A DNA stretch of 64,000 nucleotides from Phragmites australis (lineage: Eukaryota; Streptophyta; Magnoliopsida; Poales; Poaceae), in assembly GCF_958298935.1 (NCBI RefSeq), contig NC_084928.1, positions 19,871,501 to 19,935,500 of the forward strand. The letters run 5' to 3'. Numbering within the stretch: position 1 is the stretch's first letter; every line of letters begins with the position of its first letter. Under the pieces are notes generated by a model. It made no database searches. It was not told where the DNA came from and worked only from the letters and a program-made list of their open reading frames with translations. Shown one piece after another: positions 1 to 11,043 of the stretch. The translations under genes were made by a program, and so were the position numbers.

Positions 1-1358
1 TTTAGTTCTTGAGTGTTGTACGGGATTATTGGCTATTTTGATGGCACTCTCATTGTCACATAAAAGTGGGACTTTGGTCATGTTATAGCTGTTATCTCTC
101 AATGTTTGCCTCATCCAAAGTAGTTGAACACAACAAGCGCCTGCTACAACATACTCAGCTTCGGCGGTGGACATGGCTACGGAATTTTGTTTCTTGGATG
201 ACCAAGACACCAAGGACCTACCCAAGAATTGGCAAGTCCTAGATTACTCTTCCTATCCACTTTGCATCCGGCATAGTCGGAGTCCGAATAGCTGATAAGT
301 TTGAAGGATGAACCTTTGGGGTACCATAAGCCAAGGTATGGAGTATGAACTAAATATCTAAGATTTCTCTTAATGGCCATTAAATGGCACTCCTTAGGAG
401 CGGTTTGAAATCTTGCATACATGCACATACTAAGCATAATATCGGGCATATATGCACAAAGGTAAGGTAAAGAACCAATCATAGAACTATATATCTTTTG
501 ATCCACGGCCTTGCCTTCTTCATTTAGGTCGAGATGCCCATTTGATTGCATTGGAGTCTTGATGGGCTTTGCATTCTCCATATCAAATTTCTTAAGCATA
601 TCCTTGATATACTTTGTTTGACAAATAAAAGTTCCTTCTTTGAGTTGTTTGATTTGAAATCCTAGGAAGAACTTTAATTCACCCATCATTAACATCTCGA
701 ACCTCTTGGTCATAATCCTACTAAACTCTTCACAAAACATCTTGTTAGTAGAACCAAATATAATGTCATTGACATATATTTGGCAAACAAATAAATCATT
801 ATCAACATTCTTAGTAAAAAGAGTAGAATCGACTTTGCCTATTTCAAAGCCTTTCTTAATGAGAAAATCCCTAAGGTATTCGTACCATGCTCTAGGTGCT
901 TGCTTAAGCCCATAGAGTGCCTTATGGAGTTTATACACATGATGAGGGCATTTGGGATCTTCAAATCTGGGAGGTTACTCTATGTACACCAATTCGGAGA
1001 TTGGTCTATTTAGGAAAGCTCTCTTCACATCCATTTGATATAGCTTGAAATCATGGTGAGTAGCATAGGAAAGTAATATACGAATTGACTCAAGCCTAGC
1101 TACGAGAGCATAAGTCTCACCAAAATCCAAACCTTCTATTTGCGCAAAGCCTTGAGCAACCAACCTTGCTTTGTTTCTTGTCACGATCCCATTCTCATCT
1201 TGTTTGTTGCGGAAGACCCATTTAGTGCCAATCGCATTTTGGTTTGGTCTTTCCACCAATATCCAAACTTCATTCGTCTTGAAATTGTTCAACTCTTCTT
1301 GCATAGCCATCACCCAATCCGGATGTCCAAGTGCGTCTTCCACCTTCAATGGTTCCAA
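1..1358 (-). pseudogene. Copia reverse transcriptase / RNase H, broken
   Basis: Minus-strand translation shows the copia-type RT in two open blocks, 1358-975 and 938-177. The first has the start of the RT domain ([20 protein letters not shown]). The second has LYGLKQAPRAWY and a connection to RNase H (SDSDYAGCKVDRKS). The conserved YVDD catalytic box reads YVND at about 776-765, so a catalytic aspartate is lost. Between 177 and 1 the frame shifts, and RNase H residues such as STAEAEYV and CDNESAIKIANN can still be read up to the window edge. Reverse transcriptase would copy element RNA into DNA in the particle; this copy cannot. Confidence 0.9.
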
Positions 1359-1498
1359 AGAGGAGACAAAAGAGTAATATTCACAAAAATTTGCAATTCT
1401 AGAATGAGTGGTTACCCATTTTGTATATCACCAAGTATGTTGTCCATGGGGTGATCTCTTTTGATGCTTTGATGAACTCTTGGGTGTGGCACTTGAGA

Positions 1499-3057
1499 TT
1501 AGGGTTGAATATCTTCTCCTTCATCATCAAGAAACTTGTTGTAATCATCATGAGCTTGATATTGACCTTGTTCTTTATTTTGATCTTGCATAGGAGTTGA
1601 TGTAGATTGCTCTACTTGAATTGATGATGATGGTTGACTTGAGTCATTATTTGCCAAATGTTGCTCTTGTGATTTTTGAGGCTTGATTTCTCCAATTGCC
1701 ATCTTCTTAATTGCTTCACTTAGAATTTCTTCATCACCTACAACATTAGGATTAACTTGCTCCACTTGAGAGCCGTTAGATTCATCAAATGTCACGTCCC
1801 GTGCAATTTCAACACAACCGGAGGTTTTGTTGAAAACACAATAGGCGTAGGTATTTGATCCATAACCAAGCATAAAACCTTCATCTACTTTAAGAGCAAA
1901 TTTAGAACTTTTTGCCTTCTTATTAAGAATAAAACATTTGCTACCAAAAACTCTAAAGTAGGATACATTTGGTTTGTTACCAGTTAGGAGTTCGTAGGCC
2001 GTCTTCTTCAAGATCTTGTGGAGGTACAGTCGGTTGATTGCATGGCAAGCGGTGTTGATGGCCTCTGCCCAAAATTGATCCGATATCTTGTATTCATCAA
2101 GCATGGTTCTTGCCGACTCTATAAGAGCCCTATTCTTCCTCTCGATAACCCTATTTTGTTGAGGGGAGTAGGGTGCCGAGAACTCATGCTTTATTCCTTC
2201 TTCATCGAGAAATTCTTCAATTTGAGTGTTTTTTAATTCGCTTCCATTGTCACTTCTCACTCTCTTGATCTTCACATCAAATTCATTTTGAGCTCTCCTC
2301 ACAAACTTCTTGAATATGGCTTGTGTTTCACTTTTGTCATGCAAAAAGAATACCCAAGTGAAACGGGAATAATCATCAACAATTACTAAGCTATATTTGT
2401 TACCGCCAATGCTTATGTAGGCGATTGGTCCAAATAAATCCATGTGAAGGAGTTCTAAAGGCCTTGTTGTAGTCATCACATTTTTGGCGAGGTGAGGAGC
2501 TCCAATTTGTTTTCCCCCTTGACAAGCACTGCAAATTCTATCTTTCTCAAAAGAAACATTTGTTAGTCCTAGGATGTGCTCCCCTTTAGGAGTTTAGATA
2601 AATTCCTCATGCCAACATGGGCTAGTCGGCGATGCCATAGCCAACCCATACTAGACTTAGCAGTCAAGCAAGTTTTAGGCCTTACTTCATCTGTTGAAAA
2701 ATCAACAAGATAAAGTTTACCCTTCAACTTACCGGTGAAAGCTATTGAGGCGTCCTCCCATCTAGAGACGGTCACACCCTCATTAGTAAAAATACAATTA
2801 TAACCCATCTCACATAATTGTGACACGGATAACAAATTCTAACTAAGTGATTTTACTAATAAAACATTAGAGATAGAATGATCACTTGAGATATCACTTT
2901 TACCTAGACCCATTACCTCACCTTTTCCATCATCACCAAAAATGATGCTTCCATGTGATCCTCCATTTTCTTCAAAAGATGAAAACATACTCTTCTCTCC
3001 GGTCATATGATTTGTGCATCCACTATCGATCACCCAACTTGATCCACCAGAGGAGTA
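1499..3057 (-). pseudogene. Copia protease and integrase, broken
   Basis: An aspartic protease signature, VIDSGCTNHM, is read at about 3033-3004 just after a broken linker from gag. A GAG-pre-integrase region follows (LLSVSQLCEMGYNC, then LWHRRLAHVGM with zinc-binding histidines near 2650, and CSACQGGK near 2530). The integrase core at 2479-1499 keeps LHMDLFGP, VDDYSRFTW, RSDNGSE and ERKNRALIE, so the D-D-E residues look present. Breaks separate the blocks at about 2836 (in-frame stop), near 2570-2480 and after 1499. The enzyme would insert cDNA into the genome, but this copy cannot make one continuous polyprotein. Confidence 0.88.
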
Positions 3058-3157
3058 TGCCTACAAAACAAATTTTAAGCCTTTGCTTTAGGTATCCAAA
3101 TTTGTTTGGGTCCTTTCATGTTAGTCACGAGAATTTTTGGTAACCACACACTCTTTT

Positions 3158-5272
3158 TCACAATTCTATCCTTTGTGCGGGCACATATAGAGCGACCACT
3201 TTACCACGGTGGTTTCTCTTGAGCATGTAAGAAGCATAAAAAGAGGATTGAGGCGCATAAGCTTTTTGTTGCTTCACTTGAGAGGTGTGATTGGCTTGCT
3301 TACTTCCTTTGATGTATTTGAGGCACTCCTTGCCCTTGATCACAACACGCTCATTTGATTTGCTTGTATGCGTGTCAAATCCAAGACCTCTCTTTAGCTT
3401 GTTGTCTTTGGCCTCAATGGTCTTGTATAGTGCATCCTTTGATTTATAGGTTTTAATGCAACCATACTTGACCAAGGTATTTAGCTTCTCATTCTCTTTT
3501 TGTAAAGCTTTCAAGGATTTAATGTTAGTAGCACAAGCATTTATATCTATGTTATAACACCGAGAACAATCATTGCTTGTGGAAACATTAGAGAGCAAGG
3601 TTGCATCATTAGATTGGGATAAGTTATTTTTTAGAGTATTAATTTGTGCTTCAAGAGTTTTATGACTCTCATCTAAACTTGACAATTTTTCTTTAAGCAT
3701 AGAATTATCATTCTCAAAACTAGCAATTGAGCTATTTGCCAAATTTTGCTCTTTGGTCAATTTCTCAACTTTCTCCCTTTCTTTAGCAACAAGTTCCTCG
3801 ACCTCAAGGTTTCTCTCCTTTTCAAGGATGAGCAAATCTTCTTGCTTCTCGGGGATCTTCTCTTGACCCTCTATTCTTTCCATAAGTTCTTTCAATTTAA
3901 GCATAGCATTTTTACTAAGATCTTTAAGCATGCTTTCATCACAACTATCACTATGACTATCACTAACTAGAGGCTTAGGATGTGATTTTACCTTCCGCCC
4001 TTTTGCCACGAAGTATGTGGGGGTGTCATCATCGCTCATTTCTCCAAATAATGATTTTGTTGGTGTGGTGGTGACTCCTTCATCATCGGAGTCAGAGTCG
4101 GAGTTTGAATCCCACTCCTCGCTAATATGAGCATGACTGGAATATTTCTTCTTGTATGCCTTGTTGTCCTTCTTGAATGGCTTGCCCTTCTTTTCTTCTT
4201 TGTCTTTGCTCTTCTTTTTATTAGGACAATCCGCTATGAAGTGGCCAACTTCGCCATACTCATAGCACGCCCTCTTGGAAGTTCTTCTTTTGGGCATGTC
4301 TCTTTTATATTTGCTATATCCTCCCTTCCTCATTAATTTCTTGAACTTTCTCACAAAGAAATCTATTTCTTCATCATTGGAGCTTTCATCTTCACTTGAG
4401 CAAGACTCTTCAACTTGTTTGCTCTTGCTTGCCTTGAAAGCTATTTCTTTGTTCTTGGAAATGGAGCTTTGCTTGGACAAGTTCTTCACTTCATTTGCTT
4501 CTTCTTCCATTAGCTCATGAGCAAGTATTCTCGCAAGAACTTCACTTGGGGTGAGCCTTTTGTAATCTCTCCTTTCCCGAATGAGGGTGACCAAGGTTGG
4601 ATTTCTTGGAGTGAAGGCTCGAAGCAACCTTCTCACGACCTTGTGGTCATCGAGTTCTTCACTCCCAAGTCCTCTTATCTTGTTCACAAGCACCATCATC
4701 CGATCATACATGGCTTGTGGAGTCTCATCATCCTCCATGACAAACCTTCCCAATTTGCCTTCAAGTAACTCAATCTTGGATTCCCTCACACTAGTTGTAC
4801 CTTCATGTGACACTTGAAGTGTATCCCAAATTGATTTAGCCTCCTCAAGCCCATCCACCTTGTTGAACTCTTCGGGGCTTAAGGCGCTAAGTAGGACACT
4901 TGTTGCTTGGGCATTTCTATGTATGGCTTGTTCTTGTTCGGGTGTAATCTCCATGTCTTCTACTAGAAAATCAATACCTACACACACAATTTTCCAAATG
5001 CTCAAATGGAGCGATATTAAATGCATTTTCATCTTGTGCCTCCAAGCGGCGTAGTGAGTACCATCAAAAAATGGTGAACGCCCGGAGGGCACGGACATGA
5101 AGTTGTTAGAAGGGGATTTTAATTTGCTATAATCGAAATTAATTTCAACACCCTTTCTTTCTTTGGAGCCACCGGCGGTTGACGTATCTCCCGAATCCGT
5201 TTGTCTTCTAGAACCACCACCCAAGGTTTCACCTTTGGGACTTCTCGGGCTTTTCTCTCCAGATGCCGACAT
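3158..5272 (-). pseudogene. Copia gag polyprotein (open for about 700 codons)
   Basis: The first true ATG of the open frame is at 5272-5270 (MSASGEK); codons upstream of it lack an ATG. An N-terminal copia gag domain (DUF4219/UBN2 type: FFDGTHYAAWRHKMKMHL, then LLEGKLGRFVMEDDE) is followed by a basic Lys-rich stretch and one zinc knuckle at about 4272-4226. A long Glu/Lys coiled coil (about residues 440-560) and a basic tail come after it. The knuckle should be C-x2-C-x4-H-x4-C, but the second cysteine reads tyrosine (CYEYGEVGHF), a likely G-to-A change. Gag packages the RNA in cytoplasmic particles. The frame ends at 3158 and protease continues only after breaks, so the gag-pol fusion is lost. 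Confidence 0.88.
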
Positions 5273-5312
5273 CTCTAATTCCTCCAAGCGGTTAAGCCGT
5301 GTAGGATGTTAG

Positions 5313-5324
5313 GCTCTGATACCA
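5313..5324 (-). other. Primer binding site of the copia element (initiator Met tRNA)
   Basis: The minus strand reads TGGTATCAGAGC, the complement of the 3' end of plant initiator methionine tRNA. It lies two bases (AT) inside the LTR edge, the usual copia spacing. This fixes the orientation and the inner end of the 5' LTR. Confidence 0.95.
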
Positions 5325-5326
5325 AT

Positions 5327-7142
5327 TGAAAGTCCTTGATGTCGACTAGAGGGGGGTGAATATCATTTCTGAAATTTAAAACTCAGCAGCAGATTAAATA
5401 GTGTCCGAAGACTCCGGCTCCATCCAGATACTCCGGGTTCCAGAGTATCCGAGTTCACCCAGATTATCCGAACTATATAAGAACTCGAAAACAAAGTAAG
5501 TTTAATAGAATCTACTAGAGGCTATGAGGTACCACTGAATCTCTAAGATGGATATATTCTACTTAACAATAAAGTTGAACTCAAATGCTCTCCAGTATAA
5601 TATTGAGGCAAATCCTCAAATAGCAATTTGAATGAATAACTTGCAAGAATTTAAATAGAGACAAGATTTAAATCCGAAGTTTGGCCACCTCACAAAGAAG
5701 TGCCTACGTCTCCGTTGAGGAGCTCACAAAGAGCCGGGTCTTTTCCAACCCTATCCTCACCCAAGTGACCATAAAGATCGAGCTAGGATTCTTACTCAAA
5801 TCGTGGGTAATACAAACTCCCTGTGGCACTCCACAACGATTAAGTTCTCTACGGGTGACCTCTTGCCGTCTAGAAGCACAAAGCTTCAAGAGAAAAGATT
5901 GCAATTCGCAGCTTGGCAAGAACTCAAAATGCTCAAAGATTTTCTTTTTGCTCTCTTGCTCCAAATCTCACTCCCCAAACCAAACTCACAAATCTTAGCA
6001 AAGATTGGGCACTAGAGGGGTTTGGGAGGGCTATTGAATGCTCTAGAAAGAGTGTATGCACTGGTGGTTCAACAAGCATTGAATGTGAGGGGGTGAAGAG
6101 GTATTTATACTCTTCCCCCAAAAACTAGCCGTTACTGTGCTATTCAGACAGACTCCGGAGTATCCGGGTTCACCCGGAGTCTTTGGGTTCACTCGGAGTC
6201 TCTGGGTAGCACAGAAAAACACGCACCTAACCTGTCAGAACTAGCCGTTACCCTGACCCGAAGTATCCAGGTTCACCCGGGGTCTCCGTGTAACACTTTG
6301 AGAAAATCCTGCTACAACACTAGTTCGGAGGATGCCCCGAAGATCCAGAAGCATCAGACCTCAGAGACTCCAGACCAACTCGAAGACTCCGGCTAAAAAC
6401 CTTAACTAACCAAGAGCCTTTCTCGGAGTCTCACTCAGCAACTCCGGGACTTAACAACATCCGGAGTATCTGAACTAACTCGGAGACACCAGGCTAAAAA
6501 TTAAATCGAAACCGAGAGATGTTCTCAGAGACTCACTCAGAGGCTCCGAAACATTTGCACTGTCTGGAGTATCTGGGCTATCCCGGAGACTCCAGGCACA
6601 GAATTAAAACCAAACCGAGAGCTCTTCTCAGAGACTCACTCGAAGGCTCTGGAACATTTGCACTATCTGGAGTATCTGGGCTATCCCGGAGACTCCAGGC
6701 ACTGGATTAAAGCCAAACCGAGAGCTCTTCATAGAGTCTCACTCGAAGACTCTGGAACACCTATAGAGTCCGGAGTTTCCGGACCAACCCGGAGACTCTG
6801 GAACCAGACAAATCTACCCTATGTTCCCGGTGTTTGTGAGTGATGGTGTCTCTCAAAAAAATGGTTTTCGCAAAATACTTTGAGCACTGAGACACTACCA
6901 AAACTACAAAAAGCATCCCTCTTAATAGTGCGACATTCCCAAAACTCAAATTCAAATTAAAAATGAGTTGGACTCTAAGAGTTTCTTCATGTCGCTTCTC
7001 CTTTCTTGTTGAGGGTCATTGACTTGTTTTATCCTTTTTCAACGAGACTAAAACCTGTTCACACACTTGATAAAACCATTAGTCCCTTAATTCGCTTGTC
7101 ATCAATTATTCGAAACCCACAAGGGGCCTAGATGCACTTTCA
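5327..7142 (-). repeat. 5' LTR of the copia element (about 1816 bp)
   Basis: The edges are TGAAAG at the left and CTTTCA at the right, a short terminal inverted repeat. The inner edge is set by the PBS. No partner LTR is in the window, so divergence cannot be measured. The LTR holds many variants of a CCGGAGTATCCGGGTT-like motif and a 103-bp tandem repeat. Short open frames inside it look like chance. Confidence 0.9.
6511..6819 (-). repeat. 103-bp tandem repeat inside the copia LTR, about 3 copies
   Basis: The phrase ACCGAGAG recurs at 6511, 6614 and 6717, exactly 103 bp apart. Each is followed by a CTCAGAGACTCACTC-like block and an AGTATCTGGGCTATCCC-like block; the third copy is more diverged. 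Looser relatives of the same motif occur at 5400-5470 and 6150-6300. Confidence 0.85.
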
Positions 7143-8532
7143 GAGGCCCTCGCTGCGCCCCTAGGGGCTACGGCCAGCACTGCCACCGGAAACACTGCTC
7201 CGCCCGAACAGCAATCACGCTTGGCGGCGCTACTGGCGCAGATGGAGGAGCTACGGACGGCCCTACGGGTCAAGCAGGAAGCTGCCCACACCTTCACCGC
7301 CACTCCCGAGACGATCGGCATGTTTTCGACCCAAGCTCCACGAACAGACGAGCCCCTCGGCGCAAGGACACAACCCGTTCGGTCCCTAGAGCCCCGGGGC
7401 CAGTATCGTGAGGACCCTTTGCAGGACCACAACTCTCCCCTGCGGGCTGACCTGCAGGCCATGCCCTTCCCGGAGGGTTTTCGAACCCGGAAGTTGCCCA
7501 AGTTTAAAGACGATTTGGACCCCGATGAGTTCGCCTGATCCTACGCCCTAGCCACAGAGGCCAGCAGGGGCGGACCGGCCACCATGGCTAAATGCTTCCC
7601 CCTCGCCCTAGAAGGGGTGGCCATACGCTGGTTCTGGGCGCTGGACCCCAGCACCATTCACACCTGGTCTCAACTCCGAGACCTCTTCGTAGCAACTTCC
7701 CGGACACCTTCATCGAACCAGTAACCTCCGGCAGCCTATTCACTATCAGGCAGGGGCCAGACGAAACCCTTCGGGTCTACTTTCGAAGGTTCTCCCAGAT
7801 CAAAGTCCATATTAGGGGCATATCAGACTCTTTGGTCATCGACACCACAACCCAGGGCCTGGCTGATGGCCCCCTATATGATCAGCTAAACCGACACCCA
7901 ATACGCACAGTAGAAGTCCTCATGAGTAAGTTTGAGGAATATGCGCAGGAGGAGGAGGAAAAACTCCGCCAGAGATGCTCACAAGCTCGCGAGGCTTCCC
8001 ATGCCAACTCCAAGAGACCACACTCGCAGGCCGGATCGTCACACGCCCCTGCTCCCCTGGCAAAAAGGTGCTTCGAGGAGGCCCTTACCGCCGGGTCCCA
8101 AAGGGGCAGCAATGACAACACCGAAATGTCAGCAATATCAGCCCAAGCTGCGGGGCTCCAAACCAAAGCCACCCTAGGGGACGCGACTAAGACGCTCCGG
8201 AGGCCTCCTGGAGCGAAGCCACACCCCAAACCAGCATTGCGAGGAAGAGTCCTGGTGCACTCTACACGGCGCAGGACGAGGGCATAATACTAATCACTGC
8301 CAAACCCTCACCACCTTCCCAAAGGAGTACCTCGGGAGGCAGGCGGCCTTCGCCTCAACTGGTGGGGCCCCCAAGGGGCAGTCCGAAGATCGCAGACCAT
8401 CAGCCAACCGATGGGTCGACCATCTAGCCCTGCATAATCCTCCGCAGCTGGCCCCTTCACCTCCCCAGTCATCCATAGAGTTGTATAGTGACGAAGGAGC
8501 GCGGGGCAAACAGATCGTCCTCGTTGCAATGT
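7143..8532 (+). pseudogene. Ty3/gypsy gag fragment, interrupted by the copia insertion
   Basis: The plus strand encodes a gypsy gag: a coiled N-terminal piece (LLAQMEELRTAL), then PFPEGFRTRKLPKF and the retrotransposon gag core (KCFPLALEGVAIRWFW, TIRQGPDETLRVYFRRF). It ends in a zinc-binding motif (WCTLHGAG...GHNTNHC) near 8245-8302. The frame is broken by an in-frame TGA at 7536-7538, a frameshift near 7690 in the gag core and another near 8240. No protease or RT follows, so the copy ends or was cut off near 8532. The left part should lie beyond the copia element, outside the window. Confidence 0.85.
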
Positions 8533-9049
8533 AGTGTTTATCTTCACAAGCTTCTTATCGATGTCATCATTAATAGCTTATTGATGATCATCCAACGACA
8601 TTGTCAGTTCTTCCCTCAAAATACACTATTTCACATCCGATGTTTCACCTTCTATGGTTAGTAGCAGACAAAAGATAACAAAAGATATTATCCCTATAAG
8701 TAGAAAGTGAAGTGGAGTCACACACTCTCAAGCATCTTGCCACGCTCTTGCAATTGTTCTTACCAAACATAGCATTTGGCACAATCAGTGGTTGGTTTGT
8801 GATACCTTATCGGTTGCTAGTGAGGTAGTTGCAAGGGGAGAAACTGGTCTGATCGAGAGAATGTGTAGCTTGGACAAGCATTATTTAGTAGCAAGGAATA
8901 ACAATAATTGAAATCAGATTAGCGAAGCTGAATAAGAGTCCACAGTACTCGTCACAGTTGCTGGTCTGAACACATTCCTAGAACTAGCTCAAGCAAGTTG
9001 AAAACTATAACAGACACAAGCACAATGGAACAAAATGCGCAATGCAAAC

Positions 9050-9052
<3 letters not shown>
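8533..9052. other. Unclassified non-coding stretch
   Basis: No open frame or repeat edge that I recognise. The right part may belong to the leader of the minus-strand gypsy element whose LTR starts at 10096. Confidence 0.3.

Positions 9053-9086
<34 letters not shown>
9053..9086. repeat. (AT)n microsatellite
   Basis: Uninterrupted AT dinucleotide repeat of 17 units. Short open frames across it on both strands (Ile-Tyr runs) are artefacts of the repeat. Confidence 0.97.
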
Positions 9087-9089
<3 letters not shown>

Positions 9090-9319
9090 TAATTCTCGCT
9101 CTTTCTTTTTGCACTCTTTGCTTCTTCTTTTTTGGCACTCTTTGGTTCTTGCTTTCTTTACTTTTTTTTTGCGAATGTGACACAAACTCAAAACTCTTCT
9201 ACTGCCTTTTCTAAGACCAGTGAGGTATGTGGGTCGGAAACTTTTTCCAGAGAGCAGGGGTATAAAGGTAATAAAAAGATACTCTCTCTCTCTGAACTTT
9301 GGCTACCTCTATTTTGGCT

Positions 9320-9790
9320 ATAGTGGTCGGATCCGAGAAGGTGGGCGACTCCGACTAGGTGGTCGGATCTTAGAAGGTGGGCGAGTCCAACTAGGTGGTC
9401 GCAACGACTAGGTGGTCGTACCTGAATGGGTGGTTGAAGTGACTGGTCGGGACTCTAACTAGGTGATCGGAGTAACTGGTCAGGACCCCAAGTGGGTGGT
9501 CAGAGTGATTGGTCGGTACCCCGAGTGAGTGGTCGGAGTGACTAGTCGGTACCCCGAGTGGGTGATCGGATCGACTGGTCGGGACCCCGAGTGGGTGGTC
9601 GGAGTGACTGGTTAGGATCCCAAGTGGGTGGTCAGAGTGACTGGTCGGAACCCCAAGTGGGTGGTCAGAGTGACTGGTCGGGATCCCAAGTGGGTGGTCG
9701 GAGTGACTGGTCGGGACCCCGAGTTGGTGGTCGGATCGGCTGGTGGGGACACCGAGTGGGTGGTCAGATCGACTAGTTAGGACCCCGAGC
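9320..9790. repeat. 33-bp minisatellite, about 13-14 units
   Basis: Units resemble GTGGTCGGAGTGACTGGTCG followed by a GGACCCCGAGTG block, total 33 bp. Because 33 is a multiple of three, long frames stay open. On the minus strand an 11-residue unit (SDHPLGVPTSH) repeats for about 135 codons, and plus-strand frames are also open. I read this as a minisatellite and not a gene. It lies where the leader of the 10096-11043 LTR element would be. Confidence 0.92.
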
Positions 9791-10081
9791 AGGGACATAA
9801 ACTTGGATATAGCAGACTAGGGCAAACCGAGTATGACTAAATTAGCGAAGACTCGACGCTACAAACTAGAACACAATGACTTGACCAACAATAAAGATAC
9901 TGACGATGGACTCAAACTCAACAACATGAAAATTGAAAACAAAATTGTGAAGGGAACAAAGTGGTTTGGACAGCAGAAAACTAAGATCTAAATCATTTTT
10001 TGTGGGGCAATTTTTTGGACTCTATGTAATGGAACTCAACGAAACAAAAGGAATAATTGAGATTACCTAACGGGCAACTAC
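9791..10081 (-). mobile_element. Leader (5' untranslated part) of a minus-strand CRM-like gypsy element
   Basis: Directly inside the PBS, a 17-bp block (GTTGCCCGTTAGGTAAT on the minus strand, 10078-10062) matches the leader of the complete element at 51820-51836. This places the retrotransposon interior to the left of the LTR. No gag or pol of this copy follows leftwards, so it is truncated. Confidence 0.7.
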
Positions 10082-10093
10082 ACTCTAATACCA
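10082..10093 (-). other. Primer binding site of the 10 kb gypsy copy
   Basis: The minus strand reads TGGTATTAGAGT, one mismatch from the initiator-Met-tRNA complement, two bases inside the LTR edge. It shows that 10096-11043 is a 5' LTR on the minus strand. Confidence 0.85.
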
Positions 10094-10095
10094 CT

Positions 10096-11043
10096 TGATG
10101 CGCATTGCTCGATCTTCCGAAGGTAATATGGTAAGTTGATTGATAGAATTTCAACATTTATGATCCTAAGACTCTAACCAGAACAGATCGAGAACCCTTG
10201 CCACCACTACACCACTACTCCGTGGTTATCAAAAGTTCTAAGATGCGGTTGATCTTGCGAAGAAGGCTTTTCCTACAAACAAATCGAGAACACAAGCAAG
10301 AATAGGTAGATGCAATCTGAATATTGCTAATTACCAATGAAGTGCTCGAGTTGGGGTTCAACAAACCGATAAATGGCGAAATTGTCTATAACTAAATAAT
10401 ATAACCTAAAACCCAAGCCTAAACTATGATGGCTACTATATATTTATAGGGGGATGTGATGAGGTCAACCTAGGGTTGTACAGTCGTGGAAAGATGCGTG
10501 CACAACCTAGACTCCAACCCCGACACGATTACAAGACCCTACATGGTCCAAAATGATGATGCAACACTTTATTTCTTTGACTCTGACTAAACTATAAGGA
10601 ATATTTGGTCGAGCATAGATCCATTAGAAAGGGATCGTCATAAGCTTTCCAAAATGTCCAAGATCGCCTAAAACAGACTTCATATGAGAGAGTTATGCCC
10701 GTTTTGCTAATATGCTATCCTGAGACTCGACCACGATCACGACCATAACTTTGACCACCACCACATCTTTGACCACAACCATGACTAGAGCTTAGCCTCG
10801 AGTCCGAGTAGACTTAGCCTTCGAGGGGTGACGTCTGGGTAAGGTTGTTGTGCTTCTTTCACGTTCCTAAGCAATAAAATATCACAAAAATTTAGTAGTA
10901 ATCCATCCAAGGAAGCATGAACAGCGAGAAACGAGTTCACTTGGTGGTGTAATTGTTGTGTACGTGCTCTTGTAATTGTACCTTGTATGATTTGAGGAAT
11001 ATTAATAGTATTTATCGTATATGAATGAGTCATGGGCTCATCA
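10096..11043 (-). repeat. 5' LTR of a minus-strand CRM-like gypsy element (948 bp)
   Basis: On the minus strand it starts TGATGAGCCC and ends GCGCATCA. It aligns by eye along its length with the LTR at 27404-28325 (shared blocks such as CACTACACCACTACT, AAGAAGGCTTTTCCT and CCAATGAAGTGCTCGAGTT). It carries a broken version of the reading frame that in this family runs from pol into the LTR (QIIQGTITRAR, LLLRNVKEAQQPYPDVTP). The flank right of 11043 is unrelated to gypsy, which suits a 5' end. Confidence 0.88.

Larger units (their letters stand above)
1..7142 (-). mobile_element. Ty1/copia LTR retrotransposon, 5' part, running off the left edge
   Basis: Read on the minus strand the order is 5' LTR (7142-5327), PBS (5324-5313), gag, protease, integrase, reverse transcriptase and the start of RNase H. 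Integrase before RT is the diagnostic Ty1/copia order. The coding part is split by several stops and frameshifts, so the copy is not autonomous. The 3' LTR lies outside the window. The element sits in a Ty3/gypsy gag, because gypsy gag sequence starts directly after the LTR at 7143. The LTR of about 1.8 kb and the gag of about 700 residues with a coiled coil would suit the SIRE/Maximus clade, but that assignment is inference. Confidence 0.93.

Noticed and set aside
5312..5324. tRNA gene fragment
   Set aside because: Only the last 12-13 bases complementary to initiator Met tRNA are present, as expected of a primer binding site. The same holds at 10082, 36063 and 51803.
8952..9191. Frames with Ile-Tyr runs around the AT repeat
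   Set aside because: Microsatellite artefacts on both strands; the same applies at 19295-19531 and 63183-63521.
9391..9798. A repetitive protein of 135 residues
   Set aside because: The frame follows from a 33-bp minisatellite, and other frames are open too.
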